Source of the DNA: Streptomyces sp. Ag109_O5-10
GTDB lineage: Bacteria > Actinomycetota > Actinomycetes > Streptomycetales > Streptomycetaceae
Length of the DNA stretch: 64,000 nt
NCBI RefSeq assembly: GCF_900105755.1
Contig: NZ_FNTQ01000001.1
Location: forward strand, 4,278,001-4,342,000
Reading direction: 5' to 3'
A model generated the notes under the pieces. The model searched no databases and was not told where the DNA came from. It was given only the letters and a program-made list of their open reading frames with translations. How positions within the stretch are numbered: position 1 is the stretch's first letter; the number at the start of each line of letters is the position of its first letter. Below are positions 25,199 to 32,473 of this stretch, one piece after another. A program made the translations under genes and the position numbers.

Positions 25199-25543
25199 TC
25201 AGAACGGCAGGCCGGGGATGCCGCTGCCGCCGCCCAGACCCTGCGCCAGCGGGCCGAGCTTCTGCTGCTGGAGCGCCTGGGCGTTCTCGTTGGCCGCCTG
25301 GACCGCCGCGACGACCAGGTCGGCGAGGGTCTCGGTGTCCTCCGGGTCCACCGCCTTCGGGTCGATCTTCAGCGCGCGCAGCTCGCCGGAACCGGTCACG
25401 GTGGCCCGTACCAGGCCGCCGCCGGCCTGTCCTTCGACCTCCGTGCCCGCCAGCTCCTCCTGGGCTCGTGCCAGGTCCTGCTGCATCTTCTGGGCCTGCT
25501 GGAGCAGCTGCTGCATGTTGGGCTGGCCACCACCGGGGATCAC
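25199..25543 (-). CDS. YbaB/EbfC family nucleoid-associated protein
   Basis: The protein has 114 residues. It has an N-terminal helix rich in Gln (MQQLLQQAQKMQQDLARAQ), a central beta sheet (EVEGQAGGGLVRATVTGSGEL) and a C-terminal helix (DTETLADLVVAAVQAANENAQALQQQK). The family forms small DNA-binding dimers. In most bacteria it sits upstream of recR, as here. The start is a GTG. The C-terminus is Gly/Pro-rich, as in actinobacterial members. Confidence 0.93.
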   Translation of the reverse strand: MIPGGGQPNMQQLLQQAQKMQQDLARAQEELAGTEVEGQAGGGLVRATVTGSGELRALKIDPKAVDPEDTETLADLVVAAVQAANENAQALQQQKLGPLAQGLGGGSGIPGLPF

Positions 25544-25849
25544 GATCAGCTCCTGGGTCGGGGTCCGGATTTTCTCTGTTGTGGATGAGCCTACGTGGTT
25601 GACGCAGCCATCGCCCCGCCACTCTTTCGAGTGAGATTCCAGGCGGCCCTATACCTGATCAAGACCCACTTCCGGGCGGAAAAGAGGCGAAAGGACAGCC
25701 TTCGCCACCCATTGGGCGGTAGGAAGGGTTCCCGTCGTCAGCATCCATTGTCAGGTCCAGTGCCAGGTCGACTGTGGGGACCGGTTGCGGTTCCGGTGTC
25801 GCGGACGTGACCGGTCGGGATCGGTTCGGGATCAGTTAGGGAGTACCGG
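25544..25849. other. Intergenic region, 306 bp, divergent promoters
   Basis: This lies between the divergent ybaB and SLATT genes. It is less G+C-rich than the flanks in its middle part (about 25620-25700). It ends with imperfect CCGGTT/CGGTTCCGG motifs and the ribosome binding site TTAGGGAG for the SLATT gene. No gene was recognised. Confidence 0.55.
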
Positions 25850-26605
25850 GTGGGTCAGCCGGAGATGCAGCCCGAGGGACTGCCTCAGGACGGGCGGGGC
25901 GGCGAGGGTGCGGCCGGACTGCGGCCGGGCGATCTGACCGGGCGGGCCTTCCCGCTCGGGGACTGGGGTGAGCCGGCCGAGCGGCTCGACGAGCTGTACC
26001 GGTGGGTGGAGCGCGGCGCGCTGGAGACCGCCCGGTGGTATCTGGCGGACCGGGTCTGGAAGCGGCGCGGAGCGCGGGCGCTGCGGTGCGGGGCGGCGGT
26101 GGGGGCGACGCTCGGGGCGGCGCTGCCGCTCCTCGACCTCACCGGGGTGGTGGGCGGGGTCGCGCCGTGGGGATATCTCGCGCTGCTGCTGGCGGTGTCC
26201 TGCGTCGGCGTCGACCGGTTCTTCGGGGTGACGTCCGGATGGATAAGGGACATGGCGACCGCGCAGGCCGTGCAGCGGCGGTTGCAGGTGCTGCAGTTCG
26301 ACTGGGCGTCGGAGAGCGTGCGGGAGGTGCTGGGTCCGGCGGAGGGCACGGCGAGCGAGGCGGCCGAGCGGTGCCTCGCGGTGCTGCGGAGGTTCTCGGA
26401 GGACGTGACCGAGCTGGTCCGTACGGAGACGGCCGACTGGATGGTGGAGTTCCGGACGGGTCCTGCGCCGCTGGGCATGCAGGCGACGGTGACGGCGGGG
26501 CCGCGGGCCGATGCGGGGCATCTGAACGGACGGTTTCCGCTGCCACCGGGGCCGAACGGGGCCCGGCCGAACATGCCCAGGCAGCGGCCGCCGGAGCCGC
26601 GGTGA
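25850..26605 (+). CDS. SLATT domain-containing membrane protein
   Basis: The protein has 251 residues. A SLATT-like core (about 45-190) contains ELYRWVERGALETARWYLADRVWKRRGARALR, two adjacent transmembrane helices (LRCGAAVGATLGAALPLLDL; APWGYLALLLAVSCVGVDRF), and a long cytoplasmic helix AQAVQRRLQVLQFDWASE. SLATT proteins were predicted by comparative genomics to form pores, sometimes as effectors in conflict systems. Here it stands alone next to ybaB/recR, a housekeeping context. The GTG start follows TTAGGGAG. Confidence 0.8.
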   Translation: MGQPEMQPEGLPQDGRGGEGAAGLRPGDLTGRAFPLGDWGEPAERLDELYRWVERGALETARWYLADRVWKRRGARALRCGAAVGATLGAALPLLDLTGVVGGVAPWGYLALLLAVSCVGVDRFFGVTSGWIRDMATAQAVQRRLQVLQFDWASESVREVLGPAEGTASEAAERCLAVLRRFSEDVTELVRTETADWMVEFRTGPAPLGMQATVTAGPRADAGHLNGRFPLPPGPNGARPNMPRQRPPEPR

Positions 26606-26621
26606 GGGGGCCGCGGGAGGG

Positions 26622-26660
26622 GCGCGGTGAGGGGGCGCGGTGAGGGGGCGCGGTGAGGGA
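26622..26660. repeat. 13-bp tandem repeat GCGCGGTGAGGGG, three copies
   Basis: Units start at 26622, 26635 and 26648, just after the SLATT stop. It is a simple G-rich repeat with no evident function. Confidence 0.75.
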
Positions 26661-26713
26661 GCCGCGGGAGGGGGTGCGCGTGGTCGGTTCGGTGCGGCAC
26701 CGTGGGGGCGGCC

Positions 26714-26752
26714 GCGTAGTTCCCCGCGCCCCTGACGGGGCGCTGTAGCGGG
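26714..26752. repeat. Dispersed hairpin element (GTTCCCCGCGCCCCTGACGG type)
   Basis: Contains a GCGCCCC-TGAC-GGGGCGC hairpin followed by TGTAGCGGG. It is nearly identical to 31571-31611 and shares the TTCCCCGCGCCCC core with each 114-bp unit at 15570-15945. Its position downstream of the SLATT gene suggests a terminator role. Confidence 0.8.
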
Positions 26753-26871
26753 CGGCGCCACGGAGGCGGCGCACCCACCCTTGTCCGGACGCCCGAATGT
26801 CTTGACATTTCTGGAAGCGGCGCCGCATCGTGAGCACGCAGGCTCTGGACGGTCCAAGGAGGGGCAGCCCC

Positions 26872-28026
26872 ATGGTGCGTACGCTCGGCGTCGCCGTCGT
26901 CGGATTCGGCTGGATGGGGCGGGTGCACTCGCAGGCCTATCAGCGGGTGGGACACCACTTCCCGCAGCTGGGCGTGCGGCCCGAGCTGGTGGCCGTGGCC
27001 GAGGAGGTGCCGGGGCGGGCGGAGGAGGCCGCGGCGCAGTTCGGGTTCACGTCCACCACCCGGGACTGGCGTGAGGTCGCCGCCGACCCGCGGGTGGCCG
27101 CCGTGAGCATCACCGCGCCCAACTTCCTGCACCGTGAGATCGGCGTCGCCATGGCGGAGGCCGGCAAGCACATATGGATCGAGAAGCCGGTCGGGCTGAC
27201 CGCCGAGGACGCCCGCGCGGTGGCGGAGGCGGTGGTGAAGGCCGGGGTGCGGGGAACGGTCGGCTTCAACTACCGCAACGCCCCCGCCGTCGCGTACGCC
27301 CGCGAACTGATCTCCTCCGGTGAGCTGGGGAGCGTCACACACGTCCGCGTCCGGCTGTTCAGCGACTACGCCGCGCACCCCGACGGCGCCCTGACCTGGC
27401 GGTACGAACGGGCACGCGGCGGCGGGGGCGTCCTCGGCGACCTCGCCTCGCACGGCGTCGACCTGGCCCGCTTCCTGCTCGGCGACATCGAGTCGCTGGT
27501 CGCCGACACCGCCGTGTTCATCCCGCAGCGCGCCCGGCCCACCCGCGCCACGGCCGGCCACACCCTCGCCACCGGCGGCGAGCTGGGCCCGGTCGAGAAC
27601 GAGGACTACGTCAACTGCCTGCTCCGCTTCGCCTCGGGCGCCCGCGGCGTCCTGGAGGCCGGCCGGGTCTCGGTCGGCGAGCAGAACAACTACGGCTTCG
27701 AGGTGCACGGCACCAAGGGCGCCGTCTTCTGGGACTACCGGCGGATGGGCGAGCTGGGCGTCGGCCACGGCACCGCCTACCAGGACCAGCCCGTCTCCAC
27801 GGTCTTCGTCGGCCCCGGCCACGGCGAGTACGGCGCCTTCCAGCCCGGCGCCGCCAACGCCATGGGCTACGACGACCTGAAGGTGATCGAGGCCCGCAAC
27901 TTCCTGCGGTCCGTCACCGAGGGCACCTCCTACGGCCCGACCCTGGAGGACGCCGTGCACAGCGCCACCGTCCTCGACGCGATGAGCCGCTCGGCCGCGC
28001 AGCGGACGTGGGTGAACCTCGGCTGA
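26872..28026 (+). CDS. Gfo/Idh/MocA family oxidoreductase
   Basis: The protein has 384 residues. The N-terminal Rossmann fold has GVAVVGFGWMGRVHSQAY, and the catalytic segment is IWIEKPVGL (the EKP motif). The C-terminal alpha/beta domain contains GGGVLGDLASHGVDLARFLLGD, with the H and D typical of inositol or sugar dehydrogenases. It probably oxidises a cyclitol or sugar with NAD(P). The specific substrate cannot be told. The ATG at 26872 follows AAGGAGGGG by 7 bp; an upstream in-frame GTG at 26830 is less likely. No neighbouring sugar transporter is present. Confidence 0.9.
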   Translation: MVRTLGVAVVGFGWMGRVHSQAYQRVGHHFPQLGVRPELVAVAEEVPGRAEEAAAQFGFTSTTRDWREVAADPRVAAVSITAPNFLHREIGVAMAEAGKHIWIEKPVGLTAEDARAVAEAVVKAGVRGTVGFNYRNAPAVAYARELISSGELGSVTHVRVRLFSDYAAHPDGALTWRYERARGGGGVLGDLASHGVDLARFLLGDIESLVADTAVFIPQRARPTRATAGHTLATGGELGPVENEDYVNCLLRFASGARGVLEAGRVSVGEQNNYGFEVHGTKGAVFWDYRRMGELGVGHGTAYQDQPVSTVFVGPGHGEYGAFQPGAANAMGYDDLKVIEARNFLRSVTEGTSYGPTLEDAVHSATVLDAMSRSAAQRTWVNLG

Positions 28027-28177
28027 CCCGGGCGGGCGGCGCGCTTCAGGCGCAGGGTCACGTGCCCACCGGCGGGTGGCAGGGCACGTGCCCGTACGAG
28101 CGGATCACGTCCTCGCCGTTCCCCTTCACGCCGTACGACGGGAAACCCGACGCCGGCGAGGTGGAGCCGGCGGCAGT

Positions 28178-29965
28178 TCACTCCTTGCTGTAGGTCAGGC
28201 TGTCGTTGCCGTCCTTCGTCTCGCGCTTCAGCTTGCCGCCCGGCAGCAGGGTCACCTCGGTGGCCTCCCCGGCGGTGCACGACGACCGGGGCTTGCCCGC
28301 CGTGACCGTGGAGGGGCCGATCTCCAGCGGGCCGTCCGAGCCGGGCTTCCCGGCGAGCTTCGCCGCGAACTCGCAGTGGTAGCCGGGTCCGTCCGCGACC
28401 AGGGTGAGGACCGTGTCACCCACGGTGCCCTGGCGGATGCTCAGTTCGCGGGTGTTGTGGCCGGTGTCGTTGTCTATCGAGGTGGCCCAGGAGCCGAGGA
28501 AGCCGCTCGGGACGGTGCCCTCGGGGGCGGCCGAGGAGGAGGGCGACCGGGTGGGCGTCGGCTCCGCGGCGGTGGTCGGGGCGGTGTTCGAGGCGGCGGA
28601 GGTGGTGCCGCCGCCCGCCTTGGCGTCCGTGCCGTCGTCGCCGCCGCTGTTCATGAGCGCGTAGACGGAGCCGCCCGCGGCCAGCAGCACGATCAGGGCG
28701 ACGGTGACGAGGAGCGCGGTGGAGCGGGTGGTGCGGCGGGGCTCGTCGGCGGGGAGGGGGTCGTACAGCGGGGGCGGGGGGACGGGCGGATGGACCCGGG
28801 TGGGTTCGGGGGCGGCCTCGCTGTAGGGGTTGTCCTGGGTGTACGGGTTGTACGGCGAGGACTGCGGGTGCTGGTGGGGTTGGTTCGGGTAGCCGTAGGC
28901 CGGGTGCGCGGGGGCGTGTTCGGGGGACGGCGCGCCGGGTGCCGGCTGCGGGCGGGTGGGGGCCGGGCGCGCGGTTCCCCGCGCCCCCGGGTCCGCCGAC
29001 CCCCGCGTCTCGTGACGAGTCACCCCTTGCAGCGCCCCGTGGCCCGTCGGGTCCTCCACCTCCAGCAGTTCGACGGCGTGGCGGCCGAGCTGGGCCACCA
29101 GGGCGCCCGGCAGCCACGGGTCCCTGGAGCGGCCCTCCCAGACCGTGTCGCCCGCTCCCGTCCGGGCCAGGATCGCGTCCAGGGACGGACGGGCCGCCGG
29201 GTCCTTGCGCAGGCAGTCGCGGACCACGTCGGCGATGTCCTCGGGAAGGCCGGACAGGTCGGGGTCCTCCTGGGCGATCCGGAACATCAGGGCGTGCGGG
29301 CCACCCTCCGTGGCCTCGAAGGGCAGCCGGCCGGTGGCCGCGTAGGCGAGCACCGAGCCGAGGCAGAAGATGTCGCAGGCCGGAGTGATGCGGTCGCCGC
29401 GCACCTGCTCGGGAGCCATGAACCCGGGCGAGCCGAGGAGCGAGCCGGTCTGGGTGAGCCGCTCGCCGGGCAGCGTCTCCAGCGCCCGCGCGATGCCGAA
29501 GTCGATGACCCGCGGCCCCTCTATGGTGAGCATCACGTTGGACGGCTTGAGGTCCCGGTGCACGATCCCGGCCGTGTGGATGTTGCCCAGCGCGTGCGCG
29601 AGCCCGGCGGCGAGGATGCGCACCGACCGCTCGGGCAGCGGCCCGTGGTCGTGCTCGACGACCCGCTGCAGGCTCGGCCCGGCGACATAGCCGGTGGCCA
29701 CCCAGGGCACGGCGGCCTCGGTGTCGGCGTCGAGCACGGGCGCGGTCCAGAACCCGCCGACCCGCTGCGCGTTGCGGACCTCCTGCCGGAAGCGCGCCCG
29801 GAACTCCTCGTGTTCGGCGAGCTCGGACCGCACCAGCTTCACGGCGACGGTACGGCCCCGCTCCGACCGGGCGAGGTACACGTGCCCCATCCCGCCCGCG
29901 CCCAGGCGTGCCAGCAGCCGGTAGCTCCCGATGTGCTGCGGATCCCCCGGCCCCAGCTTCTCCAT
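28178..29965 (-). CDS. Membrane Ser/Thr protein kinase (PknB-like) with extracellular domain
   Basis: The protein has 595 residues. The kinase domain (about 15-270) contains the Gly loop GAGGMGHVY (22-30), K43 of VAVK, HRDLKPSN (136-143), DFG (155-157) and APEQ. A long Pro/Gln/Tyr-rich linker follows (330-405), then one transmembrane helix (about 416-437) and an extracytoplasmic domain of about 155 residues with a Ser/Thr-rich stem and SGFLGSWATSIDNDTG, similar to the small beta-barrel tails of other actinobacterial kinases. There are no PASTA repeats. It is divergent from the aminotransferase gene. A dispersed repeat-like sequence is embedded in the linker. Confidence 0.93.
   Translation of the reverse strand: MEKLGPGDPQHIGSYRLLARLGAGGMGHVYLARSERGRTVAVKLVRSELAEHEEFRARFRQEVRNAQRVGGFWTAPVLDADTEAAVPWVATGYVAGPSLQRVVEHDHGPLPERSVRILAAGLAHALGNIHTAGIVHRDLKPSNVMLTIEGPRVIDFGIARALETLPGERLTQTGSLLGSPGFMAPEQVRGDRITPACDIFCLGSVLAYAATGRLPFEATEGGPHALMFRIAQEDPDLSGLPEDIADVVRDCLRKDPAARPSLDAILARTGAGDTVWEGRSRDPWLPGALVAQLGRHAVELLEVEDPTGHGALQGVTRHETRGSADPGARGTARPAPTRPQPAPGAPSPEHAPAHPAYGYPNQPHQHPQSSPYNPYTQDNPYSEAAPEPTRVHPPVPPPPLYDPLPADEPRRTTRSTALLVTVALIVLLAAGGSVYALMNSGGDDGTDAKAGGGTTSAASNTAPTTAAEPTPTRSPSSSAAPEGTVPSGFLGSWATSIDNDTGHNTRELSIRQGTVGDTVLTLVADGPGYHCEFAAKLAGKPGSDGPLEIGPSTVTAGKPRSSCTAGEATEVTLLPGGKLKRETKDGNDSLTYSKE
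28967..28996. repeat. Dispersed-repeat-like segment inside kinase linker
   Basis: CGCGCGGTTCCCCGCGCCCC within the kinase gene matches the core of the intergenic elements at 15570, 26714 and 31571. It encodes GARGTARPAP-like residues (about 327-336) in the disordered linker. Confidence 0.55.
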
Positions 29966-30174
29966 GGCAGATCCGCCCCTCGCTCACACTTGTGATCGAG
30001 CCGAGAATAATGCGGACCTTCCGGGGATCGCGCGACGCCATGTCTACGGTTACGTAACAGGGACCGGCCGCGGGCCGTGTCCCCAGGCTGTGGACAGTCT
30101 GTCGCGGAATGCCCCCGACCACGGAACAGGTCGCCGATACCGCTCCCCCACCGGCCGCTCCTACGCTCCCCCGC

Positions 30175-31533
30175 ATGACCCCTCAGCCCAGTCCCCAGGC
30201 CGGCGCCGCCGTGAAGGCGGCCGACCGTGCGCATGTCTTCCACTCCTGGTCCGCGCAGGACCTCATCGACCCGCTTGCCGTGGCCGGCGCCGAGGGGTCG
30301 TACTTCTGGGACTACGACGGCCGGCGCTACCTGGACTTCACCAGCGGGCTCGTCTTCACCAACGTCGGGTACCAGCACCCGAAGATCGTCGCCGCGATCC
30401 AGGAGCAGGCCGCGAGGATGACGACCTTCGCGCCCGCCTTCGCCGTCGAGGCGCGGTCGGAGGCGGCCCGGCTGATCGCCGAGCGCACGCCGGGCGACCT
30501 GGACAAGATCTTCTTCACCAACGGCGGCGCGGACGCCGTCGAGCACGCGGTGCGCATGGCCCGGCTGCACACGGGCCGCCCGAAGGTGCTGTCCGCCTAC
30601 CGCTCCTACCACGGCGGCACCCAGCAGGCGATCAACCTCACCGGCGACCCGCGCCGCTGGGCCTCCGACGGTGCCGCCGCCGGGGTCGTGCACTTCTGGG
30701 CGCCCTTCCTCTACCGGTCCCGTTTCTACGCGGAGACCGAGGAGCAGGAGACCGCGCGGGCGCTGGAGCACCTGGAGACGACCATCGCCTTCGAGGGGCC
30801 GGGCACGGTCGCGGCCATCGTGCTGGAGACCATTCCTGGCACCGCCGGGATCATGGTGCCGCCGGCCGGGTACCTGGCCGGTGTCCGGGAGCTCTGCGAC
30901 AAGTACGGGATCGTCTTCGTCCTGGACGAGGTCATGGCCGGGTTCGGGCGGACCGGTGAGTGGTTCGCCGCCGACCTGTTCGGGGTCGTCCCCGACCTGA
31001 TGACCTTCGCCAAGGGCGTGAACAGCGGGTACGTGCCGCTCGGCGGGGTGGCCATCGGCCAGAAGATCGCCGAGACCTTCGGCAAGCGGCCCTACCCGGG
31101 CGGGCTGACCTACTCCGGGCATCCACTGGCCTGCGCCGCCGCCGTCGCCACCATCGGGGTGATGGCGGAGGAGGGGGTCGTCGAGAACGCGAAGCGGCTG
31201 GGGGCCGAAGTCGTGGGCCCCGCGCTGGCCGCGCTCGCCGAGCGGCACCCGTGCGTCGGCGAGGTCCGCGGGGTCGGCATGTTCTGGGCACTCGACCTGG
31301 TGAAGAGCCGGGAGACCCGGGAGCCGCTGGTGCCCTACAACGCGGCCGGGGAGGCGAACGCGGCGATGGCCGCGTTCGGGGCGGCGGCGAAGGAGCACGG
31401 GCTGTGGCCCTTCGTGAACATGAACCGGACGCATGTCGTGCCGCCGTGCAACGTGAGTGAGGCGGAGCTGAAGGAAGGGTTCGCCGCGCTGGACGCCGCG
31501 CTGAGCGTGGCCGACAGGTTCACGGTGGCTTGA
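30175..31533 (+). CDS. Class III (omega-type) PLP aminotransferase
   Basis: The protein has 452 residues. Visible are FWDYDGRRYLDFTSGLVFTNVGYQHPKI, the phosphate-binding FFTNGGADAVEHAVRMAR, SYHGGTQQA, the PLP-contacting LDEVMAGFGRTGEWFA and the Schiff-base Lys in TFAKGVNSGY (about K280). It transfers an amino group between an amine or omega-amino acid and an oxo acid; the annotated 'aspartate aminotransferase family' label reflects fold only. The ATG at 30175 was chosen over 30109 because the intervening residues are Pro/Ala-rich and not conserved-looking. It is divergent from the kinase gene. Confidence 0.9.
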   Translation: MTPQPSPQAGAAVKAADRAHVFHSWSAQDLIDPLAVAGAEGSYFWDYDGRRYLDFTSGLVFTNVGYQHPKIVAAIQEQAARMTTFAPAFAVEARSEAARLIAERTPGDLDKIFFTNGGADAVEHAVRMARLHTGRPKVLSAYRSYHGGTQQAINLTGDPRRWASDGAAAGVVHFWAPFLYRSRFYAETEEQETARALEHLETTIAFEGPGTVAAIVLETIPGTAGIMVPPAGYLAGVRELCDKYGIVFVLDEVMAGFGRTGEWFAADLFGVVPDLMTFAKGVNSGYVPLGGVAIGQKIAETFGKRPYPGGLTYSGHPLACAAAVATIGVMAEEGVVENAKRLGAEVVGPALAALAERHPCVGEVRGVGMFWALDLVKSRETREPLVPYNAAGEANAAMAAFGAAAKEHGLWPFVNMNRTHVVPPCNVSEAELKEGFAALDAALSVADRFTVA

Positions 31534-31570
31534 GCCCGGGGTTTCGGCCGACGGCCGGTGGGGGCTGATC

Positions 31571-31611
31571 GCGCAGTTCCCCGCGCCCCTGACGGGGCGC
31601 TGTAGCGGGCG
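31571..31611. repeat. Dispersed hairpin element downstream of aminotransferase
   Basis: Near-identical to 26714-26752: GCGCAGTTCC, then the GCGCCCC-TGAC-GGGGCGC hairpin, then TGTAGCGGGCG. Located 38 bp after the stop codon, consistent with a terminator. Confidence 0.8.
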
Positions 31612-31708
31612 CTTCTCACAGACGACCCACAGGCGCCGCAGAAAGGACCCACGGGTAGCTTCGCGGACACGGAAGGAGTACTCGCGGAACCCGAACGCGT
31701 AAGGTGGC

Positions 31709-31738
31709 GTGCTCGTACATGTACGTGTAAGCGAGCAC
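31709..31738. promoter_or_regulatory. Inverted repeat GTGCTCG...CGAGCAC with GTACATGTAC core
   Basis: Seven-base arms at 31709-31715 and 31732-31738 flank a region starting with the perfect palindrome GTACATGTAC (31715-31724). It lies 34 bp upstream of the GntR-type gene and is a good candidate for its autoregulatory operator. Confidence 0.6.
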
Positions 31739-31771
31739 GTCACCCGAACGCGTGAGGAGAGGCACCCCACG

Positions 31772-32473
31772 ATGCCCGGCAACGGCGCTGTGACCCGCAG
31801 TACCCTGCGCCAGCAGATCGCGGACGCGCTCCGTGACGAGGTGCTCGCCGGGCGGCTCCAGCCGGGCCGGGAGTTCACGGTCAAGGAGATCGCCGAGCAG
31901 TACGGGGTCTCCGCCACGCCGGTCCGCGAGGCGCTGGTCGACCTGTCCGCGCAGGGCATCCTCGACGCCGACCAGCACCGCGGCTTCCGGGTGCCGGAGT
32001 ACACGATCACCGACTACCGGGACATGATCGAGGCCCGCAGCCTGGTCACCGACGGCATGTTCCAGGCCCTCGCCGACGGCCTCCACCCCGCCTTCAAGGA
32101 TCCCGAGGAGCCCCGGGTCGCCGCCGCCCTGGCCGCGGTCCGGCGGCGCGGCGAGGAGGCGCAGCGCGCCGCGGCCGCCGGTGACCTGACCGTCCTCATC
32201 GGCTACGACCTCCGCTTCTGGCGCGAGCTGTCCGCCCTCTTCGGCAACCCCTACCTCGCCGACTTCCTGCACCGCCTGCGCGTGCAGTCCTGGGTGTGCG
32301 CGGTGTGGCATCTGCGCCGGCTGCCCGATCTACGCGGGTATCTGTGGTCCCGGCACACCGAGTTGGTCGACGCGCTGTCCCGCCGCGACACAGGGGCGGC
32401 CCGGGGGATCGTCGCCGCGTACAACACGCACTCCCTCGCCCTGATCGAGCGACTGGCGGAGAAGAACGGATGA
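31772..32473 (+). CDS. GntR family transcriptional regulator (FadR/FCD type)
   Basis: The protein has 233 residues. The N-terminal winged helix (about 8-75) shows LRQQIADALRDEVLAGRLQPGREFTVKEIAEQYGVSATPVREALVDL, the GntR signature. The C-terminal helical FCD-like ligand-binding domain spans about 85-225. It probably represses its own promoter and the downstream glycosyltransferase, with which it is translationally coupled (ATGA at 32470). The ATG at 31772 follows GAGGAGAGG; upstream in-frame codons overlap the palindrome. The ligand is unknown. Confidence 0.92.
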   Translation: MPGNGAVTRSTLRQQIADALRDEVLAGRLQPGREFTVKEIAEQYGVSATPVREALVDLSAQGILDADQHRGFRVPEYTITDYRDMIEARSLVTDGMFQALADGLHPAFKDPEEPRVAAALAAVRRRGEEAQRAAAAGDLTVLIGYDLRFWRELSALFGNPYLADFLHRLRVQSWVCAVWHLRRLPDLRGYLWSRHTELVDALSRRDTGAARGIVAAYNTHSLALIERLAEKNG

